Shown piece after piece: positions 55,376 to 64,000 of a stretch of 64,000 bases of DNA. Under the pieces are notes generated by a model. That model was not told the DNA's origin. It made no database searches and saw only the letters and a list, made by a program, of their open reading frames with translations. The position numbers and the translations under genes were made by a program. The stretch is from Diplodia intermedia (taxonomy: Eukaryota; Ascomycota; Dothideomycetes; Botryosphaeriales; Botryosphaeriaceae), in assembly GCA_021495925.1 (NCBI GenBank), contig JAKEKT010000097.1, positions 1-64,000 on the forward strand. Direction: 5' to 3'. Within the stretch, counting starts at the first letter, position 1. Each line of letters begins with the position of its first letter.

Positions 55376-56311
55376 ATGCACCCTCGGTCTCACGCCGCCA
55401 TGCGCGAAATCTCAGATGAGGAGGCCAGTATCGGCATCCTTCACCCTCTCCCCCGGGCGGTGCACCCGAAATCACTGGTCTCCTGCACCGCCGCCTTATC
55501 TTCTGGACGACCCATAGCCGCCATCACGCAGCCGCGCCCATCATCTCGCCCTAATAGCAATACCTCGCTCTTCGATCACCCCTACGACTGCATATCGTCT
55601 CCCATGGGGACATATGAAAACCACGTCTACCACTCAATCACATCGAAAACTTGCTTCAGTTCCAACTGCCCAGCCTCATCATCATCACCGTTTGCAGGGC
55701 CATCTTCGTCTTCGCCACCACCACCACCACCACCATCGGCTCCGCAAGCGCCCACGTCTTCATCCTCGCACAACCCGACTCCAAAACCGGCCACCCACTT
55801 CTACCACCACCACCAACACCACCGACTCCCCCGCTACAAACCAACAACTCCTCCCCCTTCCCCCGACAGCAGCAGCAGCAAGCGCAGCGAAGCACACCAT
55901 CGTCATCACTTACTCCCCGTACCCCACCTCCACCCCTCCCCGCCCTCCCAACCCGACGACCGCCCCCTTGACGCCCTACAGTCCATCCGCCCCTCCAGGC
56001 TCATCCGCCTCGCCTCTCCCGCGAACCCCACCAAGGACGACGACGACGACGACGCCATCAACAACGATGCTTCCGGATCAGTCCGCCGCCTCGACAGCCG
56101 CACCGCCTCGGCTCCACCATCGTCTCCACGACACCGTCATCCGCGTGATCGAGCCGACTCTGGCTCCCCCGGCCCGTGGACGACGACGTACTCGCCCCAG
56201 GGCTCGCCCAGGCAGTGCTTCGCCATAGCCATCACGCTCGGCGTCGTCGTCTTCGTCGTGGCCGTCACGTTGGCGGTGGTGTGTTTTGTGATGGAGAAGT
56301 GGGGGGAGTGA
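55376..56311 (+). CDS. Pro/Ser/His-rich protein with C-terminal membrane anchor
   Basis: This single ORF encodes 311 aa from a true ATG; a second ATG eight codons later is an equally good start. The body is low-complexity: runs of Pro (seven), Ser and His (HHHQHH), and six Asp. The last 31 residues are FAIAITLGVVVFVVAVTLAVVCFVMEKWGE after QC, one transmembrane helix with only six residues beyond it. That is the layout of a tail-anchored protein or a short type II membrane protein. No domain is recognised. The high content of simple codon repeats means other frames are also open, so the reality of the gene rests mainly on the clean C-terminal helix. Confidence 0.5.
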   Translation: MHPRSHAAMREISDEEASIGILHPLPRAVHPKSLVSCTAALSSGRPIAAITQPRPSSRPNSNTSLFDHPYDCISSPMGTYENHVYHSITSKTCFSSNCPASSSSPFAGPSSSSPPPPPPPSAPQAPTSSSSHNPTPKPATHFYHHHQHHRLPRYKPTTPPPSPDSSSSKRSEAHHRHHLLPVPHLHPSPPSQPDDRPLDALQSIRPSRLIRLASPANPTKDDDDDDAINNDASGSVRRLDSRTASAPPSSPRHRHPRDRADSGSPGPWTTTYSPQGSPRQCFAIAITLGVVVFVVAVTLAVVCFVMEKWGE

Positions 56312-56684
56312 AACGTTGCAGGCGAGGACACTGGTGATGGGACGTTGATGGTTACGACTACGTTGATCAAGGTTGTGCGGTTGAAAGGAGCATCGTTCGC
56401 GATCTGCCGTAGCTCAACCATGTACAGGCGTGAAGTGACGCACTCCGCTTGCTGGATAGTTCCGGTGAGATTTCACATTGGGGAGAGAGACCTAGGAAAA
56501 GGGGCGTTTGCCCTACAGTTCACATATCTCGAGCCTGACGGAAACGTGCCGACCATGTGTCGTGGAATGAAGTCTCGGAACCGTCTATTAGCTTTTGCCT
56601 TGGCTTTCCTATTTCTCTAAAACTTCATGCCGGAATATCCGATCAGAGACGCTCGAAATCAAGTCTAAATTTCCTTTTATCTTT
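56312..56684. other. Convergent intergenic region
   Basis: Holds the 3' ends of the tail-anchored protein gene and HIS1. No gene is seen. Confidence 0.5.
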
Positions 56685-57876
56685 CTAGTACGTTCTGGAG
56701 TTCTCGATCTTCGTGACGAGGATATCAGAAGCGCCGATGCTTGCGAGATCGTCCATGACGGTAGCAATCTTCTTGCGCTCAACCATGGCCTGGACAGCAA
56801 CCCATCCGTCGTCTTCGAGCGAGGTAATGGTAGGGGCGCGCTTTCCGGGGGTAATGTCGCGAGCACCAGCGAGTTGGGTGCGCTCGATGTTGTAGGTGCA
56901 GAGAACGTATTTCTGGGCGGCTGCAAACACGTATTAGTGACCGTGAGGAAGCATTTGATATAACAAATCCCTTACTGATGACACCGCGGATACGGGCAGC
57001 TATTAAGTCGACGAGCTGCGGGTTTGAAGGCTTCTTGGACTTGACGAGGATAGCGGTCGTCTCAACAACAGTCGAGATGGCCTTGAGGCCAGCGGCACGC
57101 ATAGTCTCGCCGGACTCTGTGGAGCACGAAGCTGTTAGCACGATGCCCCTCGAACCGAACCCTCTCCCTTTTCTTCCACTCACCAACAAGATCCACAATG
57201 CCGTCCGCAACGCCCAGAGCGCATGCTGCCTCCACACTGCCACCGACGTATTTGATGTTGGTCTTAAGCTTCTCCCCCGCGTCAATGCCCTCCAGCTGTC
57301 TGAAATATTGCTCGGTAAGGTTGGTGAAGCTGGTAACGACATTGCGGCCGATCAGCTGCTTCGGGTCGGCGACGTCGCCCTTCTCGGGCACCTGGACCTG
57401 GAGCTTGCAGCCGCCGAAGTCGAGGTCGAGCACCTGCTCGACGCCGGTGGTGTCGGTGGGCGGCGAGACGGCCTCGTGCTCGGCGACCTGGTCGCGGCCG
57501 GTGATGCCCAGGTCGACGCGGCCCTCGCCGACGAAGGTCGGGATGTCGGCCGCGGGCAGGAAGACGAGCGCGATGGGGTGGTTCTTGACCAGCGCGATGT
57601 CGAGCCTCGAGTGGCGGTGGAACTGGATGTCGGAGCCCTTCAGCAGGTCCAGGCAGGCTTGGTGAAGGCGGCCCTCTGTTGTGTGTCGGTCACGCCGGCG
57701 TCAGCAGGTTGTTTACTTCGGGTCGGACGGGAAGAGGCCTTGCGCGGGCGGTGTACGGACTCTTGGGCACGGCGAAGAGAAGACGGTCATTGAGGCTGGC
57801 GGGAAGGTTAGCGATGCGCGCGAGCTGGCAAGAGTGCGTATGCGAAAGGCCCAACTCACTGGTTGACGAGATCCAT
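56685..57876 (-). CDS. HIS1: ATP phosphoribosyltransferase, first enzyme of histidine synthesis
   Basis: Five exons, complement(56685-56920, 56976-57116, 57184-57675, 57761-57795, 57860-57876), encode about 306 aa, close to the yeast enzyme. Exons 1 and 2 are only 17 and 35 nt; splicing gives MDLVNHLNDRLLFAVPKKGRL. The catalytic part continues with GSDIQFHRHSRLDIALVKN, FLPAADIPTFVGEGRVDLGITGRDQVAE and the PRPP-binding YVGGSVEAACALGVADGIVDLVESGETMRAAGL. The C-terminal regulatory (His-binding, ACT-like) domain has ITSLEDDGWVAVQAMVERKK and ASDILVTKIENSRTY. The intron 2 donor is GTCCGT, weak but giving the conserved PKKGRL. The enzyme condenses ATP with PRPP and is feedback-inhibited by histidine. 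A TGAGTCA element lies about 200 bp upstream. Confidence 0.96.
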
Positions 57877-58071
57877 GGTGTCCAATCGCGGGAGGAAGTT
57901 CGTGCAGAGTCTGTCTTAGGTTTCGGGCACGAGAAGAAGAGTACAGTGGTTGTACAGAGGTCGCGGGGTTAGGCACGCCCAATTGGTTCGAACGAACGAC
58001 ACTGCGGATCCGGCGGGCGTGGGTATGTCCGGCGTGACGGGTGGTGTTGCGGAACCACGATAATTTCTGAG

Positions 58072-58078
58072 TGAGTCA
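58072..58078. promoter_or_regulatory. TGAGTCA (Gcn4/CpcA-type) element upstream of HIS1
   Basis: TGAGTCA is the (nearly palindromic) binding site for Gcn4 in yeast and its filamentous-fungal counterparts CPC1/CpcA, which induce amino-acid synthesis genes on starvation. It lies 196-202 bp upstream of the HIS1 ATG, a typical distance. HIS1 is a classic target in yeast. The match itself is exact; function is inferred. Confidence 0.65.
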
Positions 58079-58508
58079 AGCGCCGCGCTGGTGGGGTCTT
58101 TCCGCCGCGGAGATGACGATGCCTGTTACTCGTCGGGTGCGCGACACGCGGTGCAAAGTTCGGACATTATTCGCTGTACAAGAGCTCGAGTAAAAACGCT
58201 AAATACGTCCGGCCGAGAGCTCCTGTCGCTGAGCTCCGGCGTCGGGCGGCGCCGTGTACGGCCTTGGGGAGGCTGTTCCGCTACCTACGCTATCGCGGGG
58301 CCTCAGGCGTTTGGCCGACGGCCGGCAGGGCTGGCGGGCGGATCAGAGCGCGCCAAGAATCGCGCGGCCGCACTTTCGAAATTCCAGCTCCACATCTCGA
58401 AGCAACGCCAGCACCGACGAACATCCAACCGCGACACCAGACCACTCACCGACCACCGCCCCTCTCGATACCGATACTACTACGTCGCATTGACCGAACT
58501 CGCACAAA

Positions 58509-58942
58509 ATGGATAGCGCCAAGGTTCCCGTGAAGCTCGTCAAGGTCACCCGCGTCCTCGGCCGCACCGGTACGCCGTCCTGCCTCGCACACTACCGCCT
58601 CGCTTGCCTCTGTCCCCTCGCTACGACTTGCGCCATCGCGTCTACAATGAAACCAAGGACCTCCTGGCTAATATGATACCTTTGCTGTGAACAGGCTCCC
58701 GTGGCGGTGTGACCCAGGTCCGCGTCGAGTTCATGGACGACACCACCCGCAGCATCATCCGCAACGTCAAGGGCCCTGGTATGCCGCTCCCCCCCGCCGA
58801 CCGTTCACTGCGAAAACACATCGTCCCACACGCGCGAATCGGAAAAAAGGAATGAACCGCTAACGTCCATGCCTACACAGTCCGCGAGAACGACATCCTC
58901 TGCCTTCTCGAGTCCGAGCGTGAGGCCAGGAGGCTCAGGTAA
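58509..58942 (+). CDS. RPS28: 40S ribosomal protein S28 (eS28)
   Basis: Three exons, 58509-58569, 58695-58778 and 58881-58942, encode 68 aa, the normal length of eS28. The product is MDSAKVPVKLVKVTRVLGRT, GSRGGVTQVRVEFMDDTTRS, IIRNVKGPVRENDILCLLES and EREARRLR, matching the family from end to end. Introns interrupt after GRT and after KGP, both phase 1, with GTACGC/AACAG and GTATGC/CACAG borders. S28 sits near the mRNA exit of the small subunit and contacts mRNA around the E site. The gene is divergent from HIS1, with about 630 bp between the starts. Confidence 0.97.
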
Positions 58943-59579
58943 ATGCTGCCCGTCGCTGCCGGTATCGCCATCATCGTCCTCGCACTCCACTATACTCCGG
59001 AAGTCGTTGGTCGCCATGGCGCTCTGCGGCTGGATTGGTGGTGATTAGGGGAGGAACGCGGGTGCTTTGGCAATTTTTTTGTACGGACACCTCAAAAAAG
59101 ATAAAGGGCACTTCTTGATCGGGAACCTTGAAAGTTTGGGTCGGTGTTTTTTCTTCATTGCTTGCAACAAAGCGGCATCGGCAAACTCGGGAGTCATGCG
59201 GAAAAAGACATGGGAATGAATGCATGATCTGATACTGTGGCTCCTGTTTTCAAAGTCTGGACACATTTTGTGATTGCGCCATTTTACGGGGAAATATTGA
59301 CTGTCGAAAGCAACGCACACCTCACATGATCAGATCCAGGAAAATGCATGAACTCCTACCCCCCGCCTACCAGCTAATCATGTCACTCTCTTCAACTGGC
59401 TGAAATGAGCCTGGTCGATTGTTCAGTAAGGAGCCAAAGCTAACCCCCGCTTTTTTGAAAAGAATCATCTCATAAGCTACTAGTACTCTTGATAGCATTA
59501 GGCCGCCACTACTACTAAACTGCAGCCCCATCTTGATTTCTCGCCACTTTTAAGCAATACTCTGAGCTCGACGCCTACC
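58943..59579. other. Convergent intergenic region
   Basis: About 0.6 kb of AT-richer sequence between RPS28 and the helicase 3' end. No supported gene. Confidence 0.5.
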
Positions 59580-62500
59580 TCATCCAGAGCCTGCACCCAA
59601 CAGCCTCTCCAAGTCGGCCACTCTCGCACCTCTGTCTTTCTTCTTCTCCTTACTCTTCTCCGAGAAAGCCAGACGCATCAGCTTCCTCTTATCCTCCTGA
59701 ATCCTCAGCACGTTCTCCTCGACCGTGCCCTCCACCACCAGCCTAAACACCGTCGTCTCGCGCTTCTGGCCAAGCCTGTGGACACGGTCGACGGCCTGGT
59801 CCTCGATCGCCGGCGCCCACCAGCTGTCGGCCAGGACGACCTGGCTCGCGGCGACAAGGTTGAGGCCGACGCTGCAGACGGCCAGCGACGCCAGCAGGAC
59901 GGTGCACTGCGGGTCCGTGTCGAGGGCCTCGAGCGAGGCGTCGCGCGCGAGCGCGGACATGGTGCCGTCGATGCGGGCGAAGCGGATGCCGGCGGCCGTG
60001 AGCTGGGGCTCGACGATGTCGAGGAAGCCGGTCCACTGGCTGAAAACGATCGTCTTGATGCCCTTGTCCTTGGACGCCGTGGCCCTGAGGATCTTGAGCA
60101 GCGCCTCGATCTTCGAGCTGTTCGTGTCGACGTCGACGGGCGGAGGGGCCGGGGCCTCTCTGGGCGGCTGGACGAGCGCCCCGGTGCTGGGGAGCTCGGC
60201 GCGGCACATGGGGCACTTGTGCTGGCCTTCGATGACGCGCTCGATGCAGCTGTAGCCAAAGGCGTGCGCGCAGCACGTGATGACGGCGTCGTGGAGCGGC
60301 TCCAGACAGATGGGGCAGTCCTCTTGCGAGTCGATGCTCAGCTGGAGCATGGCTTGGAGCGCGGCGCAGTTTTCGGGTGTGAGGTCTACTGTCTTTTGTT
60401 CCGAGAGCAGCTCCATGAGTCCGGTGATGCGCTCTTCGCCGCAGAGCTTCCAATGGTTGCATACCTGGCGTAGGCGCAGGAGGATCTCGAGGAGATGACG
60501 GTAGGTCTTCGCGGCGTCATGGCCAGCAAGGTTTTGACGATATCGATCGAGTGTCCCCTTCGCCTGAGCCTCCAAGGCATCGTATTTCTCTTGCTCGTGA
60601 GGCAAGAGCTTGATACGGTGGAGATATTCCGATAGCTCTGGCAGGCGAAGGTCGATGAAGGGCATGTCCTTTCTCCTCCTGAGGCAGATACTGCTCATCA
60701 GCATCTGCAGCAAGAAACTACCATGTTCGTCTCCTTGGTTGACAGGTCGAATCAAGGCGCCGTTGAAAAGCTCAAACCGGTCTAGTCCACCAGAGAGACG
60801 GATGAACTTGGCCAAAGAGTACAGGTCCTTCAGAGTGTTTATGATCGGCGTACCCGTAAGCACCCATCTTGAGCGTGCGAGCAGGTTGCTAGCAGCAATA
60901 GCTTTCTTTGACGCGGGGTTCCGGATGTTGTGTCCTTCATCAAGCACAATTCTGCGCCAATGAACAGAGAACAAGCCATTGCTCCTGGGAACGCTCTGCG
61001 AGCTCTTCCCTTGCTTGGCCCAGAACTCTGTCATAACTGTCTCGTATGTGGTAACGACCACGTCGTAGTCGGCGATTGTCTTGGGGTCAATAGGCCTCTT
61101 TCGAGTGCCATGGTACGTCAAGACTCGGAGCTCATGCTCTGGCTTAACATGGCGCTTAATCTGGGAGCTCCAGTTGCTCATGACGCTCAGAGGCGCGAGG
61201 ATCAACGTAGCCTTGCTAGTGTGATCTTGCTTGTTCAAAGCACGGTCTGCCATGATCAGAGAAATCATTTGAACGGTTTTGCCCAAACCCATATCATCGG
61301 CTAGGATGCCGCCGGAAGCTAGTTCGGGGAGCTTGTCCTTGATCGAGTAGTTCGTGCAGATGTTGGTGAACACATTAGCCTGATGCGGTGCGCGCCTCCA
61401 CAGTTGCACGACATCTGCAGATCCTGCAACAGGAAGCTGAGGAGTTTCGTGATCAAGCAACCATTGCAGGCCCTGCAACTGGTACGGCAGCAGCTCAGCT
61501 GAAATTTCCGTGGGCTGCTTAGCCATCGGAAGACTCTGAAGATCGGTCTCCTGGGCTCCGAACTTCTCAACCATCTGATCGACGTTCCGCGGGTTGAAAC
61601 GTTCACTCTCGCCCACAATGTCATCGAGACTTTGTTCGTCCGCTTGCGAGGAACCGGGCACCGCCCCGGTGGCCCACTGCTCATTGGACTTGCCTTGCCG
61701 GGCGGCACCTTTCTGCTTCTTGGCAGCTTGCTGTGCCGCTTTGAGCCTGTCTCGCTCGGCTTTCTCGTTTCGCTTGAACGCATCCAACGGAAGCCTATCC
61801 GCTTTCATTTCGTTGGTCAGATTCAAGCGCTCAACAGGATCACTGGTCCCGTAGAGTTTAACTGCAAGAGGCATGTCGAATGTGCCTTTGTGGCCAGTGA
61901 TCACACCCTCCACGATTAGGGATCTGTTATCCATGTAGCGGGAAAGCTTTGCAGCTATCTGGCGTGGGATGTGGCCGATTTGCTGACCCTGGACGTTGAG
62001 CACTTGAATGGCATTGCCGTCATACTGTAGTGAAGTAGCGCAGTGTAAGCGGATGTTCTTCTGTCAGTTGAGTGACTAGGAAGTCTTGATGGAGACAATA
62101 GGTTTCGATGTTCGCAGCAACGCATTGTTAAGGTATGCGTGTGATCAGAAGGTTGGTTCTTCACGCCTGCTGGTCACCGCCTGTGCAGTAGAGGGTGTAT
62201 TTTCGGTCATGTGCTAGTGGCTCGTAGGGCTCATGGTGCCCGGCAGGATTCACCCGGAGGAACATTCCGGCCGTTGCACGGTACCGTGATTGACAATGCG
62301 CTAAAGCTTCCTGTCGATGACGGCAGCCCTTCATGACAAACCGTGAGAAGAGGAAGATTGGGGCAGCTAGATGTGAGGAAAAGAAACCAGGCTTACTGGA
62401 TTGTGCGGCTCTCTGCGCAGCATGACCATTTCGCCAATGGTAGCATAGCCGTTGTAGTACCTCACGCCAACGATTTTGGCATTGAGGGTACCTAGACGTG

Positions 62501-62767
62501 GAAATCTTAGCGTGCATCTCTGCTGGCCAGTAGGCTATGAATACCATAGAGCATGTATTGGATGAAGGCGCGGTCGTTGTACTCCTGCGAAGGGTCGACG
62601 ACTTCGTCCTCGTCCAGGACGCCCTCGTCCCATTCGCCATCGTCCGGGCGGCTGCCGATTGGAACGTCACCTAGCCGGGGATTCTTGCGCGTCTGCGAGC
62701 CGGTGAATCGGACGTCATCGTCGGCCGCGGCCAGATCAATTGTACGCTTGCGGTTTGATCCTGCCAT
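59580..62767 (-). CDS. HIRAN-SNF2-RING helicase, HLTF/Rad5-group DNA damage tolerance protein
   Basis: Three exons, complement(59580-62024, 62397-62491, 62545-62767), encode about 920 aa. After a basic start (MAGSNRKRTIDLAAADDD), a HIRAN domain spans residues about 75-175 (TLNAKIVGVRYYNGYATIGE, LRREPHNPYDGNAIQVLNVQ, QQIGHIPRQIA). HIRAN recognises 3' DNA ends in HLTF. Helicase motifs follow: ADDMGLGKT (Walker A, about 350), VVVTTYETV, VLDEGHNIRNP (DEGH box as in Rad5/HLTF), LTGTPIIN. A C3HC4 RING, CPICLEPLHDAVITCCAHAF... KCPMC, is inserted before the second helicase lobe (SQWTGFLDIVEPQL, DRVHRLGQKRET), giving E3 ubiquitin ligase capacity. This order is the HLTF/Rad5/Rad16 type, acting at stalled forks. 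Intron 2 is 372 nt, unusually long for this window. Confidence 0.94.
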
Positions 62768-64000
62768 CGTGATGCACGCCGTCCGAAGCTGGAAGCGACG
62801 TTGGTGTTGAGCAGATGGGGCGGGTGCGTGGGACTGGGTGTCGCGTCTCCTTGCCTGCGCGAACGTGGAAAAGCTCGAACGGCCACCGTTTCGCGTCCGT
62901 CGATCCGCGGAACAACGCCGTTTCACGTGATGAGGCTGAAGGCATGGCGTGGAAGGCGGCGAGGTGAGACAAGGGCGGGCTCTCGCTTGACCGGTGGTCA
63001 CCTTGCAGTCCCCGCAATTGCGAGTCTCGCAGGTAACAACGCGCAGTCAGGGCTCTAGGTGGCCCACGCAGCAGACAGCCTGGAGGAGCCCCTTTGTTGT
63101 GCAGCATGCAGTGCGTGCGTGTTTGCGACTGACCGGCCACACGAAGAACGCTCGCCCTTCGGCCACGCGTATGGGACGAGGTCGAAGTCACTTGTCACTT
63201 TCCCATGCCCGGGGCCTGCGAGACATGGGTAGGTAGGGAGATCGGGCGCAGCTGGCCGCATCGAGCGCACTGGCCGGGAGGCCTCGGTCAGCTGCACTGC
63301 TGGCAAGCCAGCCCATGGCATCACATCTGGGTCCGTGGTCGCAGAGAACGCCGGCTCGACACGCCTGCTTCCCCGCGACACCCACCGGCCAGGGTCTCGT
63401 CAAGCGCAGTGATTCGCCCGCGCGTGGCGCATCCTTGCGTCGCTGAGGAGCTGCAGCGTGCAGGCAACCGCAAGGGTCTGCAGGCAGAGAGATTAGAGCG
63501 CGCTATCACGGCAGGCGGCTAAGCAGCAGCAGCAGGAGCAGGAGCATCAGCACCTGGGGCGCGGCGGGCGTGGGCTTGGGCTGCGCGCGGCAGTATTGCG
63601 GCATCTCCAGCGCGTCTGCTGCCAGCGACCGCGCACTAGTGTAAGAAATGATGGCAAAGGCGTGATCACGACTGGCCTCTCGGGCATGCGCCACCAGCGA
63701 GTGCTCTCAGCAGCCGTCGCGGAGGCTGAGGCGCTGGGAGCGCGATGACGGCATTTGCTTTGGGCTGCTCGCGATGCCTGTTCTTTTAAAAGGTGCAGCG
63801 CCCTCCGCATGTTACTTATCTTCGTATCTTAGCGCCCTATCGACAAGTGACCCGTGACTCGTCGTGCCGCCGCAAGCTCCCCGGCCGCGACCTCTCGCGC
63901 AGACCGACTGCTCGCCCTCCACTTCTAACCGCAGCACACCTCCCCTAAATACGCCCTCTGCTCGCCCCCCGGCCTCCCCTCGCCATCCCCGCGCTTCTTT
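62768..64000. other. Right-edge intergenic region
   Basis: The last 1.2 kb contains no supported gene. The first part should be the promoter of the HLTF/Rad5-like gene. CT-rich sequence at the very end suggests the promoter of a gene beyond the window. Confidence 0.45.

Noticed and set aside
1..64000. CRISPR arrays, insertion sequences or bacterial operons
   Set aside because: No spaced repeats or bacterial gene organisation are present; introns and gene families are eukaryotic.

Overview
This window is nuclear DNA of a filamentous ascomycete (Pezizomycotina; a Dothideomycete would fit, but I cannot fix the genus). The evidence is short GT-AG introns of about 45-120 bp with CTAAC/CTGAC-like branch points, fungal-only families (Zn2Cys6 and Clr5 regulators, a Pth11-like 7TM protein, an A-T-R NRPS-like reductase, a fungal secreted PLA2), GC-rich third codon positions and an intron-bearing tRNA-Val. 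There is no operon structure. Genes lie on both strands and are often divergent pairs sharing 0.4-0.6 kb promoters. All exon joins are my own, from splice signals, reading phase and family similarity.

Layout. 0-8 kb: C-terminus of a Dal5-type permease, a RidA-like protein, a Zn2Cys6 regulator divergent from a CYP504-like P450, and a GNAT acetyltransferase. 8-18 kb: a split tRNA-Val(CAC), a GPI-anchored-type secreted protein, a doubtful long ORF, an orphan 7TM protein, and a 4.6 kb stretch without a convincing gene that holds a 120-bp tandem duplication. 18-29 kb: a DUF4470-MYND protein divergent from the first of two neighbouring genes that look like captured retrotransposon Gag, then a single-pass membrane protein. 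29-40 kb: VPS18, a CMP/dCMP-type deaminase, a secreted phospholipase A2 with an expanding repeat, a GH43 arabinan-degrading-type enzyme, a Clr5-domain protein and an unknown protein. 40-46 kb: a Yen1/GEN1 nuclease, then a divergent acyl-CoA thioesterase / acyl-CoA ligase pair, both ending in PTS1-like tripeptides and separated by a promoter with two CCTCGG motifs. 48-56 kb: a nine-exon Pth11-like receptor, an A-T-R NRPS-like reductase and a tail-anchored low-complexity protein. 56-64 kb: HIS1 with an upstream TGAGTCA element, RPS28, and a HIRAN-SNF2-RING helicase of the HLTF/Rad5 group.

Functional links the sequence supports: the thioesterase/ligase pair probably acts together on acyl-CoAs in the peroxisome under FarA/FarB-type control; the Zn2Cys6 gene may regulate the adjacent CYP504-like gene; the two Gag-like genes are paralogues about 0.9 kb apart with no protease, reverse transcriptase or integrase nearby, so they look like host genes derived from a copia-type Gag rather than a live element. 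The rest is an ordinary mixture of housekeeping and accessory genes.
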